From: Halotia branconii CENA392
Lineage (GTDB): Bacteria > Cyanobacteriota > Cyanobacteriia > Cyanobacteriales > Nostocaceae
Direction: 5' to 3'
Assembly (NCBI RefSeq): GCF_029953635.1
Contig: NZ_CP124543.1
Location: forward strand, 3,699,455-3,763,454
DNA: 64,000 bases
Position 1 is the first letter of the stretch. Each line of letters opens with the position of its first letter. Position numbers and translations under genes: made by a program. Below, in pieces: positions 35,345-44,920 of this stretch. Under the pieces are notes generated by a model that did not search any database, was not told where the DNA came from, and saw only the letters and a program-made list of their open reading frames with translations.

Positions 35345-35725
35345 ATGGATATTATTGAAATCCTCAAACAAGACTATCAAAGATTTCCAGCTAATCAAAC
35401 ATATAGCATTTATTCAGAAGATGTTTATTTTCAAGATCCATTAAATAAATTTAACGGCGTTGAACGTTACAAAACGATGATTAAGTTTATCCAAACTTGG
35501 TTTATCGATCCCCAAATGGATTTGCACGATATCAAACTTTTGGGAAACACAATTAAAACTGAGTGGACACTGAGTTGGAATACTCCTTTACCTTGGAAAC
35601 CACGCATTTCTATCCCTGGTTGGAGTGAGTTAGGTCTAAATTCTGATAGTTTGATTATTTCCCATATTGATTATTGGAAATGTTCGCGCCTAGATGTGTT
35701 GAAACAGAATATATTTCCTTTCTAG
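35345..35725 (+). CDS. DUF2358 family protein
   Basis: The 126-residue protein begins with ILKQDYQRFPANQTYSIYSEDVYFQDP, the typical opening of DUF2358 proteins in cyanobacteria and plastids, and continues with RYKTMIKFIQTWF and the conserved TEWTLSWNTPLPW. The family has an NTF2-like look (cone-shaped alpha+beta barrel) but no known activity. It lies 12 bp after the preceding gene. Confidence 0.8.
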   Translation: MDIIEILKQDYQRFPANQTYSIYSEDVYFQDPLNKFNGVERYKTMIKFIQTWFIDPQMDLHDIKLLGNTIKTEWTLSWNTPLPWKPRISIPGWSELGLNSDSLIISHIDYWKCSRLDVLKQNIFPF

Positions 35726-35864
35726 CAACACACCTTGAGCTTACAAAAGTTGTGGCAACACTAAAGAAATTAATCACAGCCAAAAACTTGTAACATCAGG
35801 TCGGGATTTGCTTTTTTCGGTAAAATTTAGTCATGTCAGTAATTCGCCATCACCCTTAAAAATT

Positions 35865-36557
35865 ATGATATCTGCTGACACAACTTCTGAACTGTTGACA
35901 ATTCCGCCTTTAGAAAACGGCGACAAACTCACCCGCCAAGACTTTGAGCGGCGTTATCGCGCTATGCCTCATCTAAAGAAAGCAGAATTGATTGCAGGAA
36001 CTGTTTACGTAGCATCACCCTTGAGAATCAAAAGTCATGGAGAACCCCATGCTTATATTATGACTTGGCTAGGAGTTTACAAAGCAGCAACCCCAGGCGT
36101 AGGCTTAGCAGATAATACTACAGTTATCATCGATGCCGATAACGAACCACAACCGGATGCGATACTGAGAATAGAACAAGGTGGACAATCAACGATTAGC
36201 AAAGATGATTATGTTGAAGGTGCGCCAGAATTAATTGTAGAAATTGCCGCTTCTAGTGCTTCATACGATTTGCATGAAAAACTAAAAGTATATCGTCGTA
36301 ATCAAGTCCAAGAATATTTAGTTTGGCGAGTTTATGATCGTCAATTTGATTGGTTTAGGTTAAACGAAGGAGAGTATATCCAACTTGAGCCGAACACAGG
36401 TGATATTATTTGTTCGCAAGTATTTCCTGGGTTATGGTTAGCAAAATCGGCTTTATTATCAGGAAACTTAGCTAAAGTATTAGCCATTTTAAATCAAGGA
36501 TTATCTACATCAGAACATCAAAGTTTTGTAGAAAAATTACCTACTACGATTGTGTAG
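35865..36557 (+). CDS. Uma2-family (DUF820) putative endonuclease
   Basis: The open frame extends to a TTG at 35808, but the ATG at 35865 (MISADTTSELL) fits the family start and gives 230 residues. Typical features are FERRYRAMPHLKKAELIAGTVYVASP, DNTTVIIDADNEPQPDAILRI (the catalytic-type P-D) and LIVEIAASSASYDLHEKLKVYRRNQVQEYLVW (E-x-A plus the Lys). Uma2 proteins have a PD-(D/E)XK-like fold and are greatly expanded in cyanobacteria; their biological role is unclear. Confidence 0.9.
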   Translation: MISADTTSELLTIPPLENGDKLTRQDFERRYRAMPHLKKAELIAGTVYVASPLRIKSHGEPHAYIMTWLGVYKAATPGVGLADNTTVIIDADNEPQPDAILRIEQGGQSTISKDDYVEGAPELIVEIAASSASYDLHEKLKVYRRNQVQEYLVWRVYDRQFDWFRLNEGEYIQLEPNTGDIICSQVFPGLWLAKSALLSGNLAKVLAILNQGLSTSEHQSFVEKLPTTIV

Positions 36558-36587
36558 TTGGCATTTGATCGCTCAAGTGCCAACTAC
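36554..36587 (+). terminator. Stem-loop at the end of the Uma2 gene
   Basis: A 15-bp stem with one G-T pair and a TCGC loop starts inside the stop codon region (gtagttggcatttga pairs with tcaagtgccaactac). There is no strong T-run, so termination is likely but not certain. Confidence 0.55.
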
Positions 36588-36658
36588 GAGCTTAATATAT
36601 TAGTATACAAAACCAAGCAATTTCTTAATTCAAATGTCTACCAAAGTAACAACAACTT

Positions 36659-36916
36659 CTAACCTTTCAACGCCTTTCTAAAGTTTTGACGATAAGATTT
36701 ATTACTAATAAATAAAGCTGGCCATAACAAAGACAAGCCAAGACGGTTAGATATACTAGGAGTAAAATTAGTTCGTCTAAAACCAGTCCAGAATTTCCAA
36801 ACACCACCTATATAAACTACTATTAAACCAAAAGTAATTAAACTACCCATTCTCATCAACTCCGCTAGTAACTGATAAAATTTGATTTCAGCATTGATGG
36901 TATTGATTAAAACCAT
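36659..36916 (-). CDS. Small conserved membrane protein
   Basis: The 85-residue protein has one clear membrane helix (LITFGLIVVYIGGVWKFWTGF) and a second weaker hydrophobic stretch (LGLSLLWPALFI). The C-terminus is basic (SNKSYRQNFRKALKG). Size and the R-R-T-N-F/L-x-L-x-LLWP pattern resemble small conserved cyanobacterial membrane proteins of unknown function. It is leftward between two rightward genes and monocistronic. Confidence 0.6.
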   Translation of the reverse strand: MVLINTINAEIKFYQLLAELMRMGSLITFGLIVVYIGGVWKFWTGFRRTNFTPSISNRLGLSLLWPALFISNKSYRQNFRKALKG

Positions 36917-37286
36917 CAGTCTTTGACATCTAAGTCACTTGATGATAAATTCTCTTATTCCAGTTTAAAGTAGCTTTCCATATCACAGCTAATTAGTTAA
37001 CAAACAGAAGTACCTATTGCCAAAATAGAACATCAGCCTCAGAAAAACAAATCAAAAGATCAAAATATTGATCTTGTAATCTATGTTACTTGCTGACAAT
37101 TATCTTGATTGATTTTCTCTGAGCGGATAGGCTGATGAAATGAGTAAAAATGCTTATTCCTGTTCAGATGCATCTTGCGGAAGTTCCTCAAATATGAATA
37201 TCCGTAGGAGACTAAAGAAAGAAAAACACAACATAACTATCACAGGTCTTAAAGCAGCAAATATTGCAAACAGTTAAGGAGGATTT
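36917..37286. other. Intergenic region upstream of the GDP-mannose pyrophosphorylase gene
   Basis: The 370-bp spacer separates divergent genes and should contain both promoters. The last 150 bp hold a possible 45-codon ORF. No repeat or riboswitch was recognised. Confidence 0.5.
37140..37277 (+). CDS. Possible small ORF upstream of the pyrophosphorylase
   Basis: An ATG at 37140 opens 45 codons (MSKNAYSCSDASCGSSSNMN, then RRRLKKEKHN) ending at a TAA directly beside the aaggagg ribosome site of the next gene. The arrangement would suit translational coupling, but no good ribosome site precedes it and chance is possible. Confidence 0.25.
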   Translation: MSKNAYSCSDASCGSSSNMNIRRRLKKEKHNITITGLKAANIANS

Positions 37287-39815
37287 ATGCGTGCAGTACT
37301 GATGGCAGGCGGTTCGGGAACACGGCTTCGCCCGTTAACTTGCGATTTGCCCAAACCGATGGTGCCAATCTTAAATAGACCAATTGCCGAACACATTATT
37401 AATCTTCTCAAACGACATCAAATTACAGAAGTCATTGCAACATTGCATTACTTACCTGATGTTTTGAGAGACTACTTTCAAGATGGCGACGATTTTGGCG
37501 TACAAATGACTTATGCCGTCGAAGAAGACCAGCCTCTTGGTACGGCAGGCTGTGTAAAAAATATTGCCGAACTTTTAGATGAAACTTTTTTAGTCATTAG
37601 TGGTGATAGTATCACAGATTTTGACTTAAGTGCAGCGATCGCCTTTCACAAACGAAAAGGCTCAAAAGCAACTTTAATTTTAACCAGGGTTCCTAACCCC
37701 ATTGAATTTGGGGTGGTGATTACCGACGATCAAGCCAACATTCGCCGCTTTTTAGAAAAACCCTCTACCAGTGAGATTTTTTCAGATACTGTTAATACTG
37801 GCACTTATATTCTAGAACCTGAGGTTTTGGAATATCTACCAGATAACACTGAATCTGACTTTTCCAAAGATCTATTTCCTCTACTTTTAGAAAAAGGTGA
37901 GCCAATGTATGGTTACATTGCTCAAGGTTACTGGTGTGATGTAGGTCACTTAGATGCTTATCGTGAAGCTCAGTATGATGCATTAGAGCGTAAAGTCAAC
38001 CTCGATTTTGCTTATAAAGAAGTTTCGAGTGATTTATGGGTAGGGCAAAATACTTTCATTGACCCAACAGCTACGATTGAAACCCCAGCAATTATTGGTG
38101 ATAATTGCCGAATTGGGGCGAGAGTGCAAATTGAGTCGGGAACCATTATTGGGGATAACGTCACTATTGGCGCTGATGCTAATCTCAAGCGTCCGATTGT
38201 CTGGAATGGAGCAATTATAGGGGATGAAGCACATCTGAGCGCTTGTGTAATTTCTCGTGGGACTCGTGTAGACCGCCGCGCTCATGTATTAGAAGCATCT
38301 GTGGTCGGTTCTCTTTCTACTGTGGGAGAAGAAGCTCAAATTAGCCCAGGTGTACGTGTTTGGCCGAGTAAAAAGATTGAATCGGGGGCAATTTTAAACA
38401 TTAATTTGATTTGGGGTAACACAGCCCAACGTAATTTATTTGGGCAACGTGGTGTACAAGGATTAGCTAATATTGACATTACTCCAGAATTTGCGGTGAA
38501 GTTAGGAGCCGCTTATGGTTCTACTTTAAAACCTGGTTCTAAGGTGACAGTCTCCCGTGACCAACGTAATGTTTCGCGCATGGTGACGCGATCGCTCATT
38601 GCTGGTTTGATGTCAGTAGGGATTAATATTCAAAACCTTGATGCTACAGCTATCCCCATCGCTCGGACAATTATCCCGACAATGGCGGTGGCTGGTGGCA
38701 TTCATGTACGGGTACATCCAGATCGCCCTGACTACATCCTGATTGAATTTATGGATACTAAGGGGATTAATATCACCAAAGCTTTAGAAAAGAAAATCGA
38801 AGGGGCTTACTTTAAAGAAGACATGCGGCGATCGCAAATTCATGAAATTGGCGATGTGTCATACCCCAGTCAAGTCATTGACCGTTACTGCACTGCCTTT
38901 GAGAAACTGTTACATGTTCATACCCTGCGCCATAGTCGAGCCAAAGTAGTAATTGACTATGTTTATGCGGTGTCTGGGGCAGTTTTACCCCAAATGTTAG
39001 ATAAATTTGGCGCTGATGCAGTGGTGTTGAATGCTAGTGTAAATAAAACGGCTGTATCTGTGACTGATCGTGAAGGACTATTGACTCAATTAGGTCATGT
39101 AGTGGAAGCACTCAAAGCTAACTTTGGTGTCCAAGTCTCAGCTAATGGAGAACAGCTGATTTTAGTTGATGAATCAGGCTCCGCGATTCGTGGAGAAACT
39201 TTAACAGCCTTGATGGTAGACATGATGTTAACCTCTAATCCCAGAGGAACAGTAGTAGTACCAGTTCATGCTTCCAGTGCTGTCGAACAAGTTGCCCGTC
39301 GCCACGATGGCAGGGTAATTCGTACCAAGGCTAACCCTACAGCCTTAATGGAAGCTTGTCAGAAAAATCCTAATGTCATACTAGGAGGGAGTGGAGAAAC
39401 TGGTTTTATTTTCCCACATCTGCATCCGGGATTTGATTCCATGTTCTGCATTGCTAAACTAATTGAAATGCTGACTATTCAAGAGCGATCGCTTGCTACT
39501 GTGCGAGCAGAATTACCTCGTGTAGTTTACAAAACTCACACAGTCCGCTGTCCTTGGACATCTAAGGGGGCGCTGATGCGTTATTTGGTCGAAACTCATC
39601 CAGCCCAAAATTTAGAACTGATTGATGGAGTGAAAATTTGTCAGCCCTACGATGATAGTTGGCTGTTAGTTTTGCCAGATGCTAGTGAACCTTTAGTACA
39701 TTTATATGCCAATAGTAATGATCGCGATTGGGCAGATGAAACTTCGAGAAACTATCGCACTCGTGTTCAGGCTTTTATAGAGAGACAACAAGAACAGCAA
39801 CCTGCCGAAGTGTAA
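37287..39815 (+). CDS. Mannose-1-phosphate guanylyltransferase fused to phosphomannomutase-like domain
   Basis: The 842-residue protein has a very strong ribosome site (aaggagg). The N-terminal nucleotidyltransferase (about 1-230) shows [13 protein letters not shown] and [10 protein letters not shown], and the sugar-binding EFGVVI and [10 protein letters not shown] left-handed hexapeptide-repeat segment follows (about 245-370). The rest is a phosphomannomutase/phosphoglucomutase-type domain. It should make GDP-mannose or a similar nucleotide sugar for polysaccharide synthesis. In the mutase part the usual TASHNP serine loop reads [11 protein letters not shown] and the DGDGDR metal loop reads VSANGEQL, so this half probably does not catalyse the mutase reaction and may be regulatory. 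Confidence 0.88.
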   Translation: MRAVLMAGGSGTRLRPLTCDLPKPMVPILNRPIAEHIINLLKRHQITEVIATLHYLPDVLRDYFQDGDDFGVQMTYAVEEDQPLGTAGCVKNIAELLDETFLVISGDSITDFDLSAAIAFHKRKGSKATLILTRVPNPIEFGVVITDDQANIRRFLEKPSTSEIFSDTVNTGTYILEPEVLEYLPDNTESDFSKDLFPLLLEKGEPMYGYIAQGYWCDVGHLDAYREAQYDALERKVNLDFAYKEVSSDLWVGQNTFIDPTATIETPAIIGDNCRIGARVQIESGTIIGDNVTIGADANLKRPIVWNGAIIGDEAHLSACVISRGTRVDRRAHVLEASVVGSLSTVGEEAQISPGVRVWPSKKIESGAILNINLIWGNTAQRNLFGQRGVQGLANIDITPEFAVKLGAAYGSTLKPGSKVTVSRDQRNVSRMVTRSLIAGLMSVGINIQNLDATAIPIARTIIPTMAVAGGIHVRVHPDRPDYILIEFMDTKGINITKALEKKIEGAYFKEDMRRSQIHEIGDVSYPSQVIDRYCTAFEKLLHVHTLRHSRAKVVIDYVYAVSGAVLPQMLDKFGADAVVLNASVNKTAVSVTDREGLLTQLGHVVEALKANFGVQVSANGEQLILVDESGSAIRGETLTALMVDMMLTSNPRGTVVVPVHASSAVEQVARRHDGRVIRTKANPTALMEACQKNPNVILGGSGETGFIFPHLHPGFDSMFCIAKLIEMLTIQERSLATVRAELPRVVYKTHTVRCPWTSKGALMRYLVETHPAQNLELIDGVKICQPYDDSWLLVLPDASEPLVHLYANSNDRDWADETSRNYRTRVQAFIERQQEQQPAEV

Positions 39816-39890
39816 TTAGTCTTTATTAGTGTCTTTGTGGTCAAAAATTGGTTTTTTAACCACTAAGACACAAAGGCACAAAGGAAAGTA

Positions 39891-40568
39891 TCAAGCTAGT
39901 TGTAGTTTCAGGTAATTAATGAAATCTATAATTTCTGCATCAGTTAATTGTAAGCGCGATCGCTTGCCATACTTCTGTTGTAAATACTCTCTTCCTTGGT
40001 CTGGTGTCCAATTTAATTGTGCTAAATACGTGTCGGTTTGAGTTATAAAGATTTCACGTTTTTCAGATGTGTAACTTTGGTTTTGATGATAGTTATGATT
40101 TTCGTTAATTTTTAGACTGACTTTTTGTCCTAATGCTTGCCAATCTATCTCTTGATGTCCGTTCCAACTAACATCTAAGGAGCGATAACTCATCGGATCA
40201 TAAATATTGCAAAAAACTACATTACTATCTCCTGGGCTGACTGCGATCGTCAGTGGATTACGCAGTTGTTCAAAGGTAAGGGCATCTAAGGATAATAATA
40301 AACTTTTGGAAAAGTAAGTATCATTTCCTGATTGAATAATATAAGGTTTATCTGCTAAGACACACAAATTTGTTTTTTTGTCTGTTCCAAATGTATTTTC
40401 AACTTGTCTATCAACTTTTATTTCTGTTATCACTCCAGTTAAAGCTCTTTCATAAATTGGAATGCGCCTATTATCTTCAGCAAGCATATACCAGCAGCAA
40501 TCATTATCTTTTTTGACAAAGACATATTGAGGTCTTGGAACTGCTCCAAATCCTAATTTTACTTCCAT
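39891..40568 (-). CDS. Hypothetical protein with a helical C-terminal motif
   Basis: The 225-residue protein has no signal peptide. The first 170 residues are beta-rich and contain a C-C-W-Y stretch (DNDCCWYML). The last 45 residues, LNWTPDQGREYLQQKYGKRS and on to DFINYLKLQL, form a compact helical motif that I recall at the C-termini of several cyanobacterial and phage proteins involved in DNA recombination or binding. That link is a memory-based resemblance, not a proven homology. The gene is convergent with the pyrophosphorylase gene and ends 75 bp from it. Confidence 0.6.
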   Translation of the reverse strand: MEVKLGFGAVPRPQYVFVKKDNDCCWYMLAEDNRRIPIYERALTGVITEIKVDRQVENTFGTDKKTNLCVLADKPYIIQSGNDTYFSKSLLLSLDALTFEQLRNPLTIAVSPGDSNVVFCNIYDPMSYRSLDVSWNGHQEIDWQALGQKVSLKINENHNYHQNQSYTSEKREIFITQTDTYLAQLNWTPDQGREYLQQKYGKRSRLQLTDAEIIDFINYLKLQLA

Positions 40569-40619
40569 ATTTCCGGTTAATGTACAAGTTACTTGATAGA
40601 TATAACTGTTGCCAAATAG

Positions 40620-40690
40620 TTTAGAACATCAGCTGAATATAAAACCCTGATATCAAGAGACTTTCAAGCTTATTCCCCGTTCCCTGTTAT
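40620..40690. repeat. Dispersed intergenic repeat, copy B
   Basis: This is the second copy of the 34675-34748 repeat. It keeps tttagaacatca, ataaaaccctga and agactttcaagcttat, then diverges in the heptamer tail. It lies between two leftward genes. Confidence 0.75.
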
Positions 40691-40765
40691 ATAATTCCCT
40701 GAATAATTAAGTTAATCAACATTGAAGTAAAAAATTCTGTTCTGCACTTCTGTTGACAGCAAATT

Positions 40766-40799
40766 TTAAAAAAAAAGAGTGGGTAAAAAACCCACCCTC
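40766..40799 (-). terminator. Intrinsic terminator of ndhD
   Basis: Read on the minus strand, gagggtgggt and acccactc pair around a T-rich loop and are followed by eight T residues. It lies about 30 bp after the ndhD stop. Confidence 0.8.
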
Positions 40800-40829
40800 A
40801 AAGCAGTAGTAATTTAAATCAATAGCTAT

Positions 40830-42407
40830 CTAATTGCTAATCGCTGGCGCACTCAAAGAAATTTGTGGCGCTTCTTGTTTTTGCTGTGCTAACGTCGGCA
40901 CAGAATCACGCAACCTTGCTGTCAACTGTACAGTTGTCGCGTCATACATCTGAGTAAGTAACTTGGGATAAAGACCAATACCAATAATTGGTACTAACAA
41001 ACAAGCAATGATAAAAACTTCGCGGGGTTCAGCATCTATCAAAGCTTGGTGAGAAACTAATTCTTCGTTCTCTTGACCGTAGAAAATTTCTCGCAACATT
41101 GACAGCAAATAAATCGGAGTTAAAATCACCCCAACTGCCATCAAAAATACCACGATGACTTTAAATGTGGAGCTGTAAGCATCGCTAGTCGCAAAGCCAA
41201 CAAACACCATTAATTCAGCTACAAAACCACTCATTCCTGGCAATGCTAAAGAAGCCATCGAACAGGCAGTAAACATAGCGAAAATTTTCCGCATCCTCTT
41301 ACCAACACCACCCATTTCATCCAACATTAAGGTGTGTGTGCGGTCATAAGTTGCACCGACGAGGAAGAATAAACTTGCCCCAATTAATCCGTGAGAAACC
41401 ATTTGTAAAACTGCCCCACTCAATCCCAAATCTGTGAAGGAGGCAATACCAATAGTGACAAAGCCCATGTGTGAAATTGAGGAGTAAGCAATTTTTCGTT
41501 TGAGATTTCGCTGGGCAAAGGATGTAAGGGCTGCGTAAATGATATTAACTACCCCCAAAACTACTAGCACCGGCGCAAAATAAGCGTGGGCATCGGGGAG
41601 CATTTGAGCATTCATCCGAATTAAGGCATAACCGCCCATTTTCAGCAGAATACCTGCCAGTAACATGTGTACTGGCGCTGTGGCTTCACCGTGGGCATCT
41701 GGTAGCCAAGTGTGCAAGGGAATAATTGGCAATTTAACAGCGTAGGCAATCAGGAACCCGGCATATAGTGCTAGTTGAAAATTGAGGGCGAAGTCTTTAA
41801 GGGCGATCGCTCGCATGTCAAATGTCACCGTATCGCCATAAAATCCCATTGTTAGGGCTGACAGCAAAATAAACAGCGAACCACCAGCAGTGTATAAAAT
41901 GAACTTCGTCGCTGCGTATTGTCGCTTTTTGCCTCCCCAAATCGATAGCAGAAAGTATATCGGTACTAGTTCCAGTTCCCACACCAGGAAAAATAACAGC
42001 ATATCCTGAACAGCGAACACGGCAATCTGACCGCCATACATCGCCAAAATCAAGAAGTAAAATAGCTTTGGCTTAAAAGTCACAGGCCAAGCTGCTAAAA
42101 TCGCCAGCGTGGTAATGAATCCAGTCAAAATAATTAGGGGCATTGATAAGCCATCTGCCCCTACTGACCAATTCAAATCTAGTTGCGGAACCCAAGGGTA
42201 ACTCTCTACCAGTTGCAAATCGGGATTGGAGAAGTCGTACCCAGTATAAAAAGCATAAACAATCAGCGCAAAATCTATCAACCCTACGATCAGGGAATAC
42301 CAGCGTACTGTTTTGCCGTCTTTATCTGGGATGATGGGAATCAGTAGTGACGCGGCTATCGGCAACAGAATAATCGTCGTCAGCCACGGGAAATTAGTTA
42401 TATTCAT
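40830..42407 (-). CDS. ndhD: NAD(P)H-quinone oxidoreductase subunit 4 (NdhD)
   Basis: I start at the ATG at 42407 (MNITNFPWL), giving 525 residues, normal for NdhD; a GTG directly upstream is the alternative. It is a polytopic membrane protein of the NDH-1 proton-pumping arm. Recognisable stretches are [22 protein letters not shown] (with the key Glu), [19 protein letters not shown] (Lys and His of the antiporter-like channel), [10 protein letters not shown] and [14 protein letters not shown]. Cyanobacteria hold several ndhD paralogues; the sequence looks like the respiratory D1/D2 type rather than the CO2-uptake D3/D4 type, but I cannot settle this by eye. Monocistronic with its own terminator. 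Confidence 0.95.
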   Translation of the reverse strand: MNITNFPWLTTIILLPIAASLLIPIIPDKDGKTVRWYSLIVGLIDFALIVYAFYTGYDFSNPDLQLVESYPWVPQLDLNWSVGADGLSMPLIILTGFITTLAILAAWPVTFKPKLFYFLILAMYGGQIAVFAVQDMLLFFLVWELELVPIYFLLSIWGGKKRQYAATKFILYTAGGSLFILLSALTMGFYGDTVTFDMRAIALKDFALNFQLALYAGFLIAYAVKLPIIPLHTWLPDAHGEATAPVHMLLAGILLKMGGYALIRMNAQMLPDAHAYFAPVLVVLGVVNIIYAALTSFAQRNLKRKIAYSSISHMGFVTIGIASFTDLGLSGAVLQMVSHGLIGASLFFLVGATYDRTHTLMLDEMGGVGKRMRKIFAMFTACSMASLALPGMSGFVAELMVFVGFATSDAYSSTFKVIVVFLMAVGVILTPIYLLSMLREIFYGQENEELVSHQALIDAEPREVFIIACLLVPIIGIGLYPKLLTQMYDATTVQLTARLRDSVPTLAQQKQEAPQISLSAPAISN

Positions 42408-42624
42408 CACAATTCGTCTGCAATCAAAGTCATGTTTGGCAAAAAGTCACTAGCTATTAACTAACAGTTTTTTGGGTATTTGGTCTCTCTTGTTAGGTTG
42501 ATTTAATTAAATTGGCAATTCCCCATTTTGCTCTTGTAAATCTATTTTGACTAGAGGGAGGGGTGCAAAATGTGGGTTAGGATACACCCAGCCAAGTCAA
42601 AAATTTATCCTCAAAAAGCCTTTA

Positions 42625-42759
42625 GTGGTCTGGCAACCCAAAAATGACAGGTGGAGGCAGGCAGGGGAAGCAGGGGAAGCAGGGGAAGCAGGGGAAGCAG
42701 GGGGAGAAAAGAACTGGACTTTTTCACATTAACTCCGCAAAGTTCTCTTGGCAGACCAC
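42625..42759. mobile_element. MITE 1, TA-flanked, 135 bp
   Basis: Terminal inverted repeats GTGGTCTGGCAA and GTGGTCTGCCAA (11 of 12 match) are flanked by TA at 42623-42624 and 42760-42761. TA duplication with short inverted repeats is typical of IS630/Tc1-type transposition. The interior holds five copies of a 9-bp gcaggggaa repeat. Confidence 0.75.
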
Positions 42760-42761
42760 TA

Positions 42762-42956
42762 GTGGTCTGTCGCAAAAGTTTTGATAGGTGAATCAGGTTT
42801 TAAATTTCTCTTCTTTACCTCTTAACTGTGTACTCTTAGGGTACTTTGCAGGTTCGCCCTTGGCATTCTCGTTCGCGTAGCGTCTCCGTCAGGAGAAGAG
42901 TAGCCTAAGAGCGCGTCTGCGTTCTTCTAACCCTCAAAATTAATGGGACAGACCAC
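42762..42956. mobile_element. MITE 2, TA-flanked, 195 bp, abutting MITE 1
   Basis: Terminal inverted repeats GTGGTCTGTC (10 of 10 match at both ends) are flanked by TA at 42760-42761, shared with MITE 1, and at 42957-42958. The ends match MITE 1, but the interior is unrelated: it holds a palindromic module (42864-42900) also present in the element upstream of crtH. Confidence 0.75.
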
Positions 42957-43591
42957 TACTTATCCTACGGGTACTCCTGATCAAAAACTCAAAGATTAGC
43001 CGCTGGTACATCTTTGGAATACACCGTTTAGCATACATAACAATTTTAGTTTTCCGTAGTCCGCGCAGTTGTCAACGCTTTGCTATCGAGCGTCAGAAAC
43101 TCACTTTTACATAATCCATTGCATCCTTGAAGGTGTCGGGTAATTTGCATACAACCAAGTTGCTTTTTCTTGGCAGACTAAGATTTTTGACTCATCCATA
43201 AATTTATTGTCATGAAATCATCATATAACTTGCGTCTCCAAAGCCGAGCTAGCTTTAAATGTCAGAAAACTATAACAATTTGATCCCCCAAGAGCTAATA
43301 AATTCGTAGAACAGTTAAAAAAGTGCCTTTATACCCCTTGATCCCTACTAGGGGTTACTGGTTAGTATTTACTTAACAAAAGGACACCTTCTGATCCCAA
43401 AGAAATGCTAATCTTGGCACGAACAAGGAATGGAAAGGAAGTCAACTTTAATTTAAAAACAGACTAAAAAACTTACAAACTGGGCAACCCAGAAGTCAGG
43501 AATAAAAAATTCATCTGGCTGAATGACATTTTGAATAGGTTCTTTAACCAGGGGAAATCACTCACATTTCAAACTACTGGAGGCCAAATTC

Positions 43592-44845
43592 ATGGCAAAA
43601 GAACGCCCACCGCTAGAGGAAATGACACTGCGGCAACTACGTAAAGTTGCTAGTGAATGTAGCATTTCTCGCTATAGCCGAATGCGTAAATCTCAACTGC
43701 TGGCAGCAATTCAAGAAGTCCAGCGTCATAAAGTTTCACTTAGCCCATCTCGTTCACTGGAGGCACAGGAAACCGTGGAAGCAGCAAAATTTGAATTAGG
43801 ACAAGAAGATCGCACTGGTGGCTCTCTAGCTGATGTTGATGAAGGACTCGCAGATCTACCAGCAGGTTACGGTGACAGCCGGATTGTGCTTTTACCCCGT
43901 GATCCCCAGTGGGCTTATACTTATTGGGATGTTCCTAATGAACATAAAGAAGAACTGCGGCGGCAAGGTGGACAACAACTAGCACTGCGGATCTACGATG
44001 TCACTGACATTGATCTAGATCACCAAAGCCCTCACAGCATTCAAGAATATCCTTCTGATGAGCTTGCAAGGGAATGGTACATCCCAGTTCCGGTGAGCGA
44101 TCGCGATTATGTGATTGATATCGGCTATCGTGCTAGTGATGGACGTTGGTTGGTATTGGCTCGTTCTGCTCGTGTACACATCCCCCCTGTTTATCCATCC
44201 GATTGGATTGAGGATGTGTTCGTCACCGTCAACTTTGAAGAAGACTTGCGCGGTAAGACTGTCTACGAATTAGTTCCTCCTGCCAAAAAGATCGCAGCGA
44301 CAGCAAAAACAGGCGCAAACGGCAGCAACCCCATCTATGACCAAATCTTTGGCATGGCTGAATCTGCCGAAGCACAAAGAGTTGCTGGTTCTTTATTTGG
44401 TTCCATGCAACAAGTACCGGGTTCTGCTCGTCCTGAAGAAGCTATCAGTTCCTACATCTTCCCCTCTGGTGTAGGTATGTGGGCAGTTCCCACCACATCT
44501 GGTTTAACCATGTCTGGTGCAGGAATGTCAGGTGTTGGCTTCTCAGCTTCCGCTGTACCAATGCGTCCACGCCAATTCTGGTTAATTGCTGACGCTGAAC
44601 TAATTGTCTACGGTGCAACTGAACCTGATGCTACTGTGACTATTGGCGGTCGCCCAATTCAGTTGAATCCAGATGGTACATTCCGCTTCCAAATGTCCTT
44701 CCAAGATGGTTTAATTGACTATCCAATTTTGGCTGTTGCTGCCGATGGTGAGCAAACACGGTCAATTCAGATGAAGTTTAATCGTGAAACACCTTCTCGA
44801 AATACCAACACCAAAGAAGAAGCCGTTGTAGAATGGTTTTCTTAA
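43592..44845 (+). CDS. DUF4912 protein with Rho-N/SAP-like N-terminus
   Basis: The 417-residue protein has a good ribosome site (ggagg). Residues 10-45 (MTLRQLRKVASECSISRYSRM then KSQLLAAI) resemble the Rho N-terminal/SAP-like nucleic-acid-binding helix pair. DUF4912 follows, with DSRIVLLPRDPQWAYTYWDVP and YVIDIGYRASDGRWLVLARSA. A Gly/Met/Ser-rich linker leads to a second beta domain (FWLIADAELIVYGATEPDAT, then IGGRPIQLNPDGTFRFQMSF). The family is conserved in cyanobacteria, with no established function. An intrinsic terminator follows directly. Confidence 0.85.
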   Translation: MAKERPPLEEMTLRQLRKVASECSISRYSRMRKSQLLAAIQEVQRHKVSLSPSRSLEAQETVEAAKFELGQEDRTGGSLADVDEGLADLPAGYGDSRIVLLPRDPQWAYTYWDVPNEHKEELRRQGGQQLALRIYDVTDIDLDHQSPHSIQEYPSDELAREWYIPVPVSDRDYVIDIGYRASDGRWLVLARSARVHIPPVYPSDWIEDVFVTVNFEEDLRGKTVYELVPPAKKIAATAKTGANGSNPIYDQIFGMAESAEAQRVAGSLFGSMQQVPGSARPEEAISSYIFPSGVGMWAVPTTSGLTMSGAGMSGVGFSASAVPMRPRQFWLIADAELIVYGATEPDATVTIGGRPIQLNPDGTFRFQMSFQDGLIDYPILAVAADGEQTRSIQMKFNRETPSRNTNTKEEAVVEWFS

Positions 44846-44876
44846 AATAACCCCAGATTGAAATTTTGAATTATTC

Positions 44877-44908
44877 CCCGCTATAGTCGTTCTGTAGCGG
44901 GTTTTTAT
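44877..44908 (+). terminator. Intrinsic terminator of the DUF4912 gene
   Basis: CCCGCTA and TAGCGGG form a 7-bp stem with an 11-nt loop, followed by TTTTTATT. Confidence 0.85.
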
Positions 44909-44920
44909 TGATTAATTAAG

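Larger units (their letters stand above)
42408..43591. other. 1.2-kb intergenic region with two MITEs
   Basis: Between divergent ndhD and the DUF4912 gene lie two abutting MITE-like elements (42625-42956), and about 630 bp to the right of them with no ORF. Near 43336-43356 a short hairpin (cccct/aggggt) is visible. The final 150 bp should hold the DUF4912 promoter. I see nothing else. Confidence 0.6.

Noticed and set aside
42547..42732. ORF with GEAGEAGEAG repeats upstream of ndhD
   Set aside because: It crosses the edge of MITE 1 and consists mostly of its 9-bp repeat.
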